Source: Eutreptiella sp. 'Long Island Sound 2002'
Lineage: Eukaryota; Euglenozoa; Euglenophyceae; Eutreptiales; Eutreptiaceae
Length of the DNA: 64,000 bases
NCBI GenBank assembly: GCA_964036045.1
Contig: OZ038380.1
Span: 123,982,899 to 124,046,898, forward strand
Direction of reading: 5' to 3'
Both the position numbers and the translations under genes were made by a program. Under the pieces are notes generated by a model. That model was not told the DNA's origin. It was given only the letters and a program-made list of their open reading frames with translations, and made no database searches. Shown piece after piece: positions 45,402 through 55,500 of this stretch (position 1 is the stretch's first letter; every line of letters begins with the position of its first letter).

Positions 45402-46097
45402 GGGGGAATCTTTGCACTGCGCGCGCACTGCGCGCGCACTGCACGCTACTTTTAGACTATGTTCCCCCCGAAGAGCCCCCAAGCACACCCCTTGGAAACG
45501 CCCTTAGAATTAGGTGACCTAAACTGCCCCAGCTCAAGAAATTTGCAAACTACCTTCCCTTCACATAACACACATCATGCACAACTGGAAAAGCCATGAA
45601 CAGCGCATTGGTTGCCACCCTCAACAACACACAACTGTCTTTCTATTCTATTGTCGTTTCTCTCTTGAAAATCGTCTCGTTTTCCCAAAACTCAACAACC
45701 TCTCGCAGGATCTTTAGGTGGGGCACCAATTCGAAACCAATTCCACAATCCAAAGATAAACCCTGTTCAAAAGACATCGAAGTATCTTACATAACTCGAT
45801 TGATCAGTTCCTTCACATGACGATGTTTCATATTAACATCTGCAGACTCGCACGTGCTCAATGCGAGATCGCGGAAGATCAAGGAAGGTTGGGGCCCAAA
45901 AGAGGGGGGAAATGCTACGTCACCCCTACATTCTTGGGGATCCCCAAACAAAGGGGGACAAAATCAGAAGTCAAAACCTCCGCTAGGGGTCACCATGATG
46001 CCCCTAGGGGCCCCTAGTATCTCAAAGTATGGGTCTCTAGTACGGCCACACGCCCAAATAGTTGCACTGCGCGCGCACTGCGCTTAAGGCTCCCCCC
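45402..46097. mobile_element. Dispersed element with GCGC-rich ends, copy 2
   Basis: Ends match 897-1695. Left: TTTGCACTGCGCGCGCACTG, further GCACTGC units, TTTTAGACTATGTTCCCC, CACACCCCTTGGAAACGCCC and CACATAACACACATCAT. Right: CGCCCAAATAGTTGCACTGC and GCGCGCACTGCGCTTAAGG. The centre (about 45600-45900) shows no match to copy 1. It sits between zinc-module sequences and its right end overlaps the next gene's last codons. Confidence 0.55.
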
Positions 46098-46332
46098 TAC
46101 GTTGTTGCATAGCGCAAGCTTGGCATACTTTGAATGGGTGACCAATATTGTTCACCCCAACCTGAACATTCTCATCACAATACCCGCGACTACATTTCCT
46201 GCCGCCGCGGTGCTTGTGGCAATAAGGCATATCCATCGCGTGGCGAGGTGCCCGGCAAACACTGTGTTGACAGCATTCGCTTGGCTTGGGATACTTGGTC
46301 GGACAATGTATATCTTCTTGTTTCTTGTAGCA
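46084..46332 (-). CDS. Exon with HGGGK-type zinc modules
   Basis: The minus strand encodes CCQHSVCRAPRHAMDMPYC, HKHRGGRKCSRGYCDE and KVCQACAMQQRRG. It shares C-x2-H-RGG-x-K/R-C-x3-(G/Y)C with the exon at 44380-44613. An acceptor (GTTAGTAG) precedes it on the minus strand. It ends in TAA inside the right end of the GCGC-ended element, so the element may supply the stop codon. Confidence 0.5.
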   Translation of the reverse strand, partial: CYKKQEDIHCPTKYPKPSECCQHSVCRAPRHAMDMPYCHKHRGGRKCSRGYCDENVQVGVNNIGHPFKVCQACAMQQRRGEP

Positions 46333-46828
46333 CACTACTAACAATAATACTACAGTAGTAAACCGGGTGTAGGAGTGCAAGTTGGCAAATACAAAGTGCT
46401 CGTTCCGTTGTGCCAAGGCGGAACGTGGTGGTGCTAGGGGAGGGGGTGGGGTGGGGAACAAACATGGGTTAAACTGGTGTTGCTTGTGTGCCTTGAGGCG
46501 TGGTGCCATACTACGAGATGCTGCTCCACATGCTCCAACGCATGCTACCTCAAGGAGTGGGGGGTGGTGATCAAACGCTACAACCCAAGTTGGGGTTTCC
46601 AAAAGCAGTAACCGCAAGATTGTAAAATGATAGGCGGTGGGTGCCTTGCTGCTTCCTCTTGTTTGGAAGATTTGAACCCCGTTTCTCCATTGTAAAGATC
46701 CCATGGCAAAATGCAACTTTAGCAAGCAATGAGGGGATAGGCAACTTATATGCACAGTCACTGCATTCCAACATCATGCTTGGCACACTTGTACGCAGTT
46801 GTATCTTTCATAACTTAGGAATTACGGT

Positions 46829-47140
46829 TGCTGACTTCCTATGGCAGCTTGCAACTCTCGCAGATTCAATACCCCACATCCATACATAGAGCCTTGTACC
46901 AGAGAACTCACAACAACCATGGGGGGGGGGGGCATGCGGCGGGATGCCATCCGAGACTGATTCTTTTTCATGATATTCAAAGGTGTTTCTTGATTTAAAT
47001 ACATCTTCTGTTGACACATGATGACTTCCTATACCAGCTTGCAAAAAAACTCAGCACACATCCACACATAGAGGCTTGTACTGTAGAACTCACAACAGCC
47101 AAGCGGCGTGCCATGCGACAGGATGCTTATGCGGCGTGCT
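46829..47140. repeat. Tandem duplication of about 115 bp (46831-46950 and 47024-47140)
   Basis: GACTTCCTATGGCAGCTTGC, CACATCCATACATAGAG, CTTGTAC and AACTCACAACA recur in order about 193 bases apart, each followed by GGCG..GGATGC. On the minus strand both copies keep GCCEF..T.LYVWM in frame, so they may descend from an exon. Confidence 0.5.
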
Positions 47141-47945
47141 TTGCGGCGGGATGCAACTATTTCATTATTGATTGTTTCTTCTGTTTGGCATTTTGCTTCG
47201 TATTGCTTAGCACGATTCACATTGGAACCCGTCTGTGAAGCACCTTTTCATCCCACTGTTCATGAAGAAAGGTTTTCATCCAAAACTGTTCCGTTAAAAT
47301 GGGGGGGGGGGGGGTTGTAATGTAACAAGTTGTTATGGTGACAGATGGTGACTAGGGCACTGGAGTAAGGTAGAAAAACGTTGCATCAGCACAAAGGTGT
47401 GGGAGAGGTATGGGTAAGTGGCGTGATTTCTTGGCCGCTCCCTGGGGTGATCACAGGCTTGCAGCTCTCCACATTTCTCCGACAAACTTGTTCCTACACA
47501 CCGCTTACATGGTACGCTTGGATATGTGTCACCACGGTTGCAGTCATTCATGGGCCGGGCCTACAAATGCACAAAACAGGCCAAAAGATGTAGGGTATAG
47601 TCTGCAACAATACCATCTGTGAGGCACAAGTAGCACACTGCATCACCATGAAAAAATATTTTCCCCATCAAAATTCTGCACATCAAGGGTCAGAAGAATC
47701 GCATGTGTGTTTAGAATGTTGTGTGATCAAACGCAAATTGTCCCATGCAAGCAGACCTACTGTCCTTTTCCAGGCGAAATTTGGAGCTCACTGACAGTAA
47801 CTGGGGGCCAAATACCAGTAACGGGAAACCACTACAGATTGAAGGGTCAGCCACTGCCAGCAGTAGACAGCAGAGCAGAAGGGGCTGCACAGCAAGCGTT
47901 GACTGGTTTGGTAAGCACTGGTCTGCAGAGCCCTTTTATAGATCT
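47141..47945. other. No recognisable gene
   Basis: Short frames only; one minus-strand frame (47333-47551) has CKRC and several Cys. A run of about 12 G lies near 47300. Confidence 0.35.
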
Positions 47946-49412
47946 TCAGGTCCTTGAAGTCCTCAAGGCGGAATGCCTGACTTGAATCTGAGTGTATACT
48001 GTCGAGGGTGCAACCACAGCATACGCTAAGCTCAGGAAGTTCGTGCATGGGGGGCTGAACCAGAAAAGGATGAACAGGCGTGTGGTTACAGACAGGGATA
48101 GTAAAGTGCCACCACCAAATGGGGATGCCGTTATCACGTGCAAGGAAACCTTCCTGCAGCCCCACTCGCTGCTTATACTGCCAAACTGAAAGGGGTGTGG
48201 GGAGGTAATAGAACCTGCAAACCTCCAGGCAATGCCTTCGGCTGTTTCAGCAGCTGATCTGGAGGGCAGTGCCACACGACAAGTTGTGCCGGTACTCCAA
48301 AGACCTGGGGAAGAAATCAACTGCTTGGTCACTGCAAGCATTCTTTGTTCCGTGAAAAGCGACACATCCGCCCGAAAAATGAAAGGTTGATGTTGCCCGC
48401 AGGACCTCCCCAGAAGCAGAGTGGAACACGCACCAGTCGTGGGCCGTGCGTCAAAAGACAGCAAATACACAGCGAATATGCCGTCTCCACCGGTGGGCGA
48501 TGTTACTCTTGCGCCTAAGAAGCTGTAGGGGATCTTGAAGAAAGTCCTGATTGCCCCAGGGGTGGGATCCGTGTACTGTTGGTGTGTACGACTCACTGAT
48601 AACGTAATATGTGAATCACTTAATCGGTCAATACAGCAGATGCGCTGTGTATGCCTCGCTGTCACCTCATACAAGAGCAGAAGAACCGGTGGGATACCAC
48701 AACAGAATGCGAACAGACCAGCAACGCGGGCTTTATCAGGGATGCCGTTGCCGTTGAACAGTGAATTGTGCGAACCACTTGGGATCCCCCCCCATCCACA
48801 CTGCAGGGGCAACACCCTCATCCTCTGCAAGTGTCCAAGTCCATCTGTAGCCATGGGCTTCTCCACATCGTTGCATTTGCAATACTGCTGGGACAATGCC
48901 ATGTCTCCCGATCCTGCAACCCAACAGCACTCTGTCCCAACATCAATGCAAGATTCGCTGGAAATGGCTGCCAGTTGGCCATGAAAGTGTCTGCTCCAAA
49001 ATAATAGCCCGATATTCCTTTTCCTGCCTCCCTCCTTGTCCACAGCAGAGTATTTGGGATATAAAAGTATATTGTGATCTTTCTTGCCACCGCCCCCTTT
49101 GGCGATCAACGCTGTCTGGGGACGCGGTACGAACGAAACCTTGGGAATCCACAGCAGTCCGAAATTACATTGCAGCAACCAAGTGGCACACTGTCTGAAC
49201 CCCTGCAGGAGCTTGCTAGCCTCCTGCCTGTTGGAAAGATTGTCCAGCATCCGGCGATGTGATTTGCAAAGCAATTCAGCAACGCTGTAGTGTCCTTTGA
49301 AGACGATCAGTGTTGCCAGGGGATCAACAGCAGAAGCGCGAATCTGCATCTTGGACGTCACAATGCCTTCTCCATTCGCGTTGCAGGGAGCTGTTGGTGC
49401 CAGGCCCATCAA
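47946..49412 (-). CDS. Unidentified 488-codon open frame
   Basis: A long uninterrupted minus-strand frame in DNA of ordinary composition, which is unlikely by chance. The protein is Cys-, Ser- and Leu-rich, with hydrophobic stretches (VAGLFAFCCGIPPVLLLL, FILFWFSPPC), a GGDGIFAVYLLSF segment and no signature I recognise. It ends shortly before the thioredoxin-domain gene's last exon. It could be a real membrane or transposon protein, or the antisense of a coding region. I do not assign a function. Confidence 0.35.
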   Translation of the reverse strand: MMGLAPTAPCNANGEGIVTSKMQIRASAVDPLATLIVFKGHYSVAELLCKSHRRMLDNLSNRQEASKLLQGFRQCATWLLQCNFGLLWIPKVSFVPRPQTALIAKGGGGKKDHNILLYPKYSAVDKEGGRKRNIGLLFWSRHFHGQLAAISSESCIDVGTECCWVAGSGDMALSQQYCKCNDVEKPMATDGLGHLQRMRVLPLQCGWGGIPSGSHNSLFNGNGIPDKARVAGLFAFCCGIPPVLLLLYEVTARHTQRICCIDRLSDSHITLSVSRTHQQYTDPTPGAIRTFFKIPYSFLGARVTSPTGGDGIFAVYLLSFDARPTTGACSTLLLGRSCGQHQPFIFRADVSLFTEQRMLAVTKQLISSPGLWSTGTTCRVALPSRSAAETAEGIAWRFAGSITSPHPFQFGSISSEWGCRKVSLHVITASPFGGGTLLSLSVTTRLFILFWFSPPCTNFLSLAYAVVAPSTVYTQIQVRHSALRTSRT

Positions 49413-49458
49413 ACCTCACAACAGAACCCTGCATTCAGTAGTGGAACGGCTGTGCCAT

Positions 49459-49587
49459 CTAATTCGTCAGCCGCGATCTCTCCCTTGCCTTGAGTTCCAT
49501 GGCAAAATCGCGAATAGCTTGTGGATTACGCGGCCCATTGTGGACTTTGATGAGGCGTTTCCCGTTTGGGTGGCGAGCGTAGACTAC
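49459..49587 (-). CDS. Thioredoxin gene last exon: end of domain 3
   Basis: Acceptor TTATTTGCGTTTGCAG, in phase with exon 6, which lies 6.5 kb upstream: VVYARHPNGKRLIKVHNGPR, NPQAIRDFAMELKARERS, then RLTN and TAG at 49459. It completes the last strands and helix. A GC donor after the Lys of MELK is possible, but the direct stop is simpler. Confidence 0.8.
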   Translation of the reverse strand, partial: VVYARHPNGKRLIKVHNGPRNPQAIRDFAMELKARERSRLTN

Positions 49588-52500
49588 CTGCAAACGCAAA
49601 TAAACACGGTGTAACTCCCCAGAAACACCAGAAGCCCAAAATTGATCTGAGCAAGACAGGGACACCGGGTGTACTGCATGCCAGACCTGACAATGTACAC
49701 AACAAACAATGTACAGCAGACAAACTGGGTACGCTCTTGATGTTTTCATTGTAGCTTTCGTGAGCGATGAAAAGGGCATACCTGGCTGGCGATGAGGTCC
49801 ATCATGCGGAGCACAGGGGGGCCAAGGTCTCAGTTAATGACACAACTCCCCCCGAACTACATGTGGGCGAAAGGTCGGGAGGCATAAGGTGGAGTGGGTT
49901 CACCAGTTACCCTTACCCTTTGGGGGCTGGGGTTGGGGGTGGGGAATATCCCAAGCCGGTAATTTACGGGGGTTTACACTCGTTTCGGCCCCCGGCCACC
50001 AGGTTGTGTAAATTGGTGTAAAATTTTCCCCAAACGGCGTAAATTCCCAAGAAAAGTGGCGTAAATTCCCAAGAAATGGTGTAAATTAGTAGAACGGACG
50101 GTGTCACTCAACAGCTCAACCAACCTCAAAAACTCAAAACAGAGAAACTCAATGTTTTGAAGGTTGGTTGCTTCGGCCTTGTGACCCGAAGTGGCGTTTT
50201 CCCACCGTTTCAATGATTGGTTTGGTGTTTGGATTAGAAAAGAATGTGTGTGAATACATACTTACATGGGCCTCCTTCAATGCATCCTTGAATGCCAAAT
50301 CTGCCCGATGGCAGTTGGCATGCATGGCTACAAAGTAAGCATGCCCTGTTACCTCTTGCTGCAGCGCACGGAGGAGGCCGACCAAGCCAGAAGTTGTTCC
50401 TACCATGACATTTGCCCCATCCGTGCAAAGCCAAACAAGCCAACGGACCCAAACCTCCAAAGGGATGGCGGCTTGCTCAAATGCTGCCTTGTAGGCTCTG
50501 AGAATCGACTTTGCGTCCCCCCCCTCCAATGGTTGAAGTGAAAAAAAGTGTGTCACTACATGTTTGCCAAGGGGGTAGGAACACACGGCACCAAAACGGG
50601 ACAATTCATGTAACTCAGACTGGGTGTGCCAGACACCGACAGTGCCAGAAGGGCAGCACTGCCCATAGTGTCGCACTCACCAGGGCCCGGAGGCGATAGT
50701 GACCGACGTCTCCCCCCTAATCAGGGGGAGATAACACCAGACAAGTAGACAAATCCCTACCCCCCCGTGGGGGGGTGGGTGGGCAGAGAAACAAAGGCTG
50801 GCACCCTCCACGGTCAAGACCGTGCCATCCTTGTCCCTCCGTGGGTGGGGGGGTGGGCAGGCAGACTACGACACAATCCTGCCTGCCTAGGTAGGGGTGA
50901 GGGGTCTTTTCTGCCGGTGCAGTCTCCGGAACCCCCGGGACCCGCCCAAACTCTGCTCTCGTGGGAGCGACACAAACGCTCTCGTGGGAGCGACACTGCC
51001 AACCACAGGCACACACCACACCGGCACTCGCAACCCCTCCTCCCCCCCCCCCATCCCACCAGACAAACCCGTGGGTGGGTGGGTGGGCGGACAGAAAACT
51101 GCCTGACAAAGAAAGGCAAACAATTGTTTTTAGAAAAACAAGGGTTTGCCAAGGGGGTAGGAACACACGGCACCAAAACGGGACAATTCATGTAACTCAG
51201 ACTGGGTGTACTTCTCTCTAGTACAACCCAGTCCAGGCCACCAGAGCTAATTGGTGATTGCCTCCGTGCAAAGCCCGGTGGCGCACACCAAAAGGTATGA
51301 ACTGAGCGAAAAAGAAAAGACACTTAAGAAAAAGGCACGAACCCCCCCCCATCCCCCCCCCCCTCCCACCCACAAGTGCCGCTCAATCCCCTGCTGCCAT
51401 AGTTGGCGGCCCGAAGGCAAGTGCCGCCCACACCACTGCCGCCAGAGCTGACGGTCTGTAGGCCAGCGCTGCTCCAACCATCGTTGCCAGAGCCAGCAGT
51501 CTGTAGGCCAACGCCGCACAAACCACTGCTGCCATGGCCTATGGCCTGTAGGTCAGCGCTGCTCAAACCACTGCAGTCAGTGCTGGCGGTCTGGAGGTCA
51601 GGTCCGCGCAAACCACTGCTACTAGAGCCGGCGGTCTGTGGCCAGTGCCACTCAAACCACTGCTGCCACAACTGGTGACCTGTAGGTCAACACTGCTCCA
51701 ACCAGTACTGCCTGTGCTGGTGGTCCCAGGCCCCCCAGCGAAGGAAGACCCCCATTCACTGTGCAGATGAATCTGTGCACATGGGTTCTGGCCAAGGTGG
51801 CTGAGTGCCCTACTGTACAACATTCAGATAGTATCTGTGAACCTTTGCAATGAACTCTCTGCATAGGTCACCCAGCGAAGGACGTCCGTTCACTGAGCAG
51901 TTGAAGCTGTGCACATGGGCTCTGGCCAAGTGGCTGAGTACCCTACTGTACAACATTCAAGAGCAGGAGGACTCAACACAAGCACGGAACAGTCCCTCTT
52001 TCCCTCGCCTTAGCTTGCGCTATTATTTACCCACACTCTGACAGCACGCTGTTCATCTTCCGGTCCGCCTGGTGGTGCAAGTCCTCCAGCAACAGTTAGC
52101 GCCCTGGCGGAGTCCATCAGTTGCATCTCCCGGTCCGCCTAGTGGTTCAACTCCTCCAAAATTGGCCCGTGCCCGCGTCAAGTCCATCAGCTCTATCTGG
52201 TGGTGCAGGTCCTCCATCAACGGTTAGGACCCAGGTGGGGTCCATCAGTTCTGCATCAGGACCTGCCCCGCACGCCGACAGCATCTGCCTTCATCTCCGG
52301 CCCGCCTGATGGTTCAAGTCCCCCAGAAACGGCTCGGTCCCACGTCAAGTCCACCAGCTCTGCGTTAGGATCGCCCCGTACTCCGACAGCATCCACGCCA
52401 CAGCTCACAGAAGCTCCTTGCGGTCGGCCAACCAGCACTGCCGCTTACAGCAGCGCTCATACGACAGCAGCCCCTCAATCCAACGTGGGAGTGGGCCGTT

Positions 52501-55500
52501 GTAGTGCTCAGAGAGCTGTCACATTTGGGAACATGTGGGCGGGGGGGGGGGGGGGGCTCCTCCCAATAATACGGACAGAAAACTGCCTGACAAAGAAAGG
52601 CAAACAATTGTTTTTAGAAAAACAAGGGATTGGGGAGGGGATATCGGACATACAGCATCTCTTCTTTCTTTGTTGACCGATCGGTGCAACTGTCCGAAGT
52701 GAGAGCAAAATATGGGGCTTGGAAGAGGGGTTTGGCCTCCTCCGTGCGCACATCAGCAGCAACATGCTCCAGAATTTCAATGGCGGACGGATGGCATCGA
52801 TGTGTCTTGATGATGCTTGCACCATTCAATTCACCGGCCTCAGCGTCCCCAGCCACATCGCGAAGCATACCGCGCCGTTTCACGGCACGATACACAAGGC
52901 GGAAGAGCGCCCGAATAGCTTGCCTTGTCTGAAGCGGGAGGGTGTGAGTCACCTTCCTCACCTTACCAGCAGAATTCCAGAGAGCCAAAGAAACAGCATG
53001 GCAGCTAGATTGTTGATGCTTTTTAATCTTGTCCCATTTGCAATTCTTAATTCCCTAAATCCACTCAGGTTGGGCTCCGAGCTGGGGGTAGGCACGGCAT
53101 GCCGCACAATGCATCATGCCATCTTCGTATTTAAGCCAAGGGCGGCCAGACTGCCACGAAGTGTGGAATGGCCGCTGCTCTCTACGGGGTTCTGCGACCT
53201 GCTCAGGTGCGGGCCGAGCACAGGAGAGGCAAGCACCATCATTTACGCACGTGACATGCACATAGCATTTACATCGCATGCACTGTTGAGTGTCAGTGTC
53301 CCCTAGAGGCTTGGCACACCCCCGACATGCACATGCGAAACACCATGGATGATCTCCCGACTCGCCCTCCTCATCCACCTCCACCTGTCCAGCGTTTCCC
53401 TTCACAACAACGAAGCACTGCTCATGCACCCCCCGTTGACACTGGGAGCATGCAGCAGTGACCCCGCATAGCTGGCCGCGGCAACTCGCACCGATGGGGC
53501 GTAGGCTGTCGTTCGCGCGGGCTTGGGTGGTGCCTTGGGGGCTTCAACCGAGAACTCGAAACCATTGCGCGCTTTCGAATTCTTCGCCACACACTCAATC
53601 TGCACTTGCTGCAAATTTGAGGGGGCACCTTCGGACTTGATGTAGCGGAGCGCGGCTGCCGGAGTAGCAAAGTGATGCCACACGGCATCACCGCCTTGCT
53701 TCCACACCCACATTTACATAACAAAGCTAGAACAGCGTGAACAGAAGGAAAGCAAGGAAAGAAAGAAAGCCCCTGAATGCCTCCTTCTCGAGCCGGGGAA
53801 AAGCTCGAGGCAGGGATCTTCAAGCCCGTGAATGCCTCCTTCTCGAGCCGGGGTAAAGCTCGAGGCAGGGATCTTCACTCTTCTTGCCTGATTCGGTCTA
53901 GTGTTCTCTACCATAGGAAACGGGCATGAACAAAGTTTGCATTTGACAATGGACACAAATGTTGTTCACAAATATTGGTAAGTGCAGGGAATGACACGCA
54001 AAGCACGAGAAAGCAAAGGAAGAAAGAAAGCCCCTGAATGCCTCCTTCTCGAGCCGAGGAAAAGCTCGAGGCAGGGATCTTCAAGCCCCTGAATGCCTCC
54101 TTCTCGAGCCGGGGTAAAGCTCGAGGCAGGGATCTTCACTCGTCTTGCCGCATTCGGCCTAGTGTTCTCTGGCATAGGAGACAGGCATCAACAATGTTTG
54201 CAGACGACAATTGACACAAGTCTTGTTCACAAATATTTGTAAAGACACGGAATGGCACGCAAAGCACGTGAGAGCAAAGAAAGAGAGGATGCCCCTAAAT
54301 GCCTCCTTCTCCAGCCGGGGAAAAGCTCGAGGCAGGGATCTTCACTCGTCTTGCCGGTCTCGGCGAATTGGCTACACAGCCCCGGCGGACTGTGCCACAG
54401 GGAAGGGGCATTTACACAATTTACATTCCAAAATGGACAAGAATCTAGCTCACAAATATTTGCAACTACCAGCAATGGCAAGGAAATCATGTAAAACCCC
54501 TAATTTACGCCGAATTTACAAAAATTTACGGGAATTTACGCCACTTTTCGAGGAATTTACAAAAATTTACGTAAATTTACAGCGTAAATTGCTCCGGCCC
54601 CCGGCTCTACCCCCATTTGTTACCAGCTTGGAATATCCCTTGCTTTCGCGGGTGCCCATGGGTGCCCGCAATAATCTGCTTCATATCTCGGAGACAGAGA
54701 GGGAGTTGGGACAAATGGAAACATGGACCAAATTGTCCAAATGTACCGCAGTCGGGCACAAATGCTCTTCTGTTTCAAACCAGGGGAACTGCGCTTGGGA
54801 CCACTTAGAACAGCCTATGGCTCGTGCGCGTGCGTGAAAAATACCAAGCTTACCTAAAAATGGACTCGCCTAATATGCCGGCAATGGCAGCAAGCAACCA
54901 AGCAAGCAAGAGGACCATGACCTGCAACTCGGGTTGGTACATACGCTCGTTGGGCTGGGCCGTTGTCCACTCTTTTTCGAGACCGGTCCGCATCCAATTA
55001 GCTGGCAACAAAGGCGCCCCATATGGCTTGGGAGGGAGGGTCGGGTATCTGGACTGAGGAGGCAGCCCCCTGATGGTGCGAAGCTTTTGGGGCAAGATGG
55101 CTGCGGATTACAGGGACAAGCCTGGATGCTCTGGGACCTTGCACTGCTGCTCGGTTCACCATGCAGATTGCACATGGTAAATGTCAAATCTATGATTCGA
55201 CTGTAATTTTTAGCAAATGACAAGCCCATGCACAGATGCTCAACGCACCCAACTCGGATCCCTTCAAGGTCCCGTGCACAACTGGTTTTTGGGGAGACTG
55301 GAAGCTGGTGAAGCGAAAATGGCTTGGGACAGGGACAGGGACAGATTGTGAAAATCATGACGTAATAATAATTTGTACTGAAGGAAAAATGTTTCTTTTT
55401 CACTTCTCGCAATGAATCTCGGATTCTCGGTCGCGGATCTGTCCCCCTGTGGTTCCTCGATTCGATCAGCATGCCAAGCTGATCACAGACATTGCATTTG

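Larger units (their letters stand above)
51147..52626 (-). repeat. Nested module 1 (1.48 kb) in the transposase gene
   Basis: Same first ~55 bases and last ~64 bases as module 2, head to tail with it. The inside is different and consists largely of minisatellites (51385-51720, 51737-51960, 52045-52380) and a G run near 52541-52556. The two modules together separate two transposase exons that otherwise read on (..YVRY / ..THFFSLQPL). Confidence 0.55.
50266..53713 (-). pseudogene. hAT-family transposase, DUF4371/ZNF862-like, decayed
   Basis: N-terminal part 53713-53055: MWVWKQGGDAVWHHFATPAA, then (after an apparent frame change near 53490) a Cys/His region CGVTAACSQCQRGVHEQC, WCFACACRGCA, CMRCKCYVHVTC and CLSC, like a PHD/RING zinc domain. 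Middle exon 52928 to about 52640 (acceptor CCTCCCGCTTCAG): THRCHPSAIEILEHVAADV then YFALTSDSCTDRSTKKEEML, the DxxTD strand of the RNase H-like core. Exon 50555-50266: HFFSLQPLEGGDAKSILRAY, LCTDGANVMVG and HANCHRADLAFKDAL, ending at a GTAAGT donor. The catalytic Glu region and the C-terminal hAT dimer domain are not visible before the left end, so it is probably inactive. Confidence 0.65.
49938..54660 (-). mobile_element. hAT-type DNA transposon, about 4.7 kb, inside the last intron of the thioredoxin gene
   Basis: The two ends are inverted repeats (49938-50095 and 54495-54660), starting GGAATATCCCAAGC on the left and its near-complement GCTTGGAATATCCC on the right, then CGGCCCCCGG and several TAAATT(C) words. 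Between them lie minus-strand exons of a hAT/DUF4371 transposase. No clear 8-bp target duplication could be fixed by eye. The whole element lies between exons 6 and 7 of the thioredoxin gene and should be removed with the intron. Confidence 0.65.
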
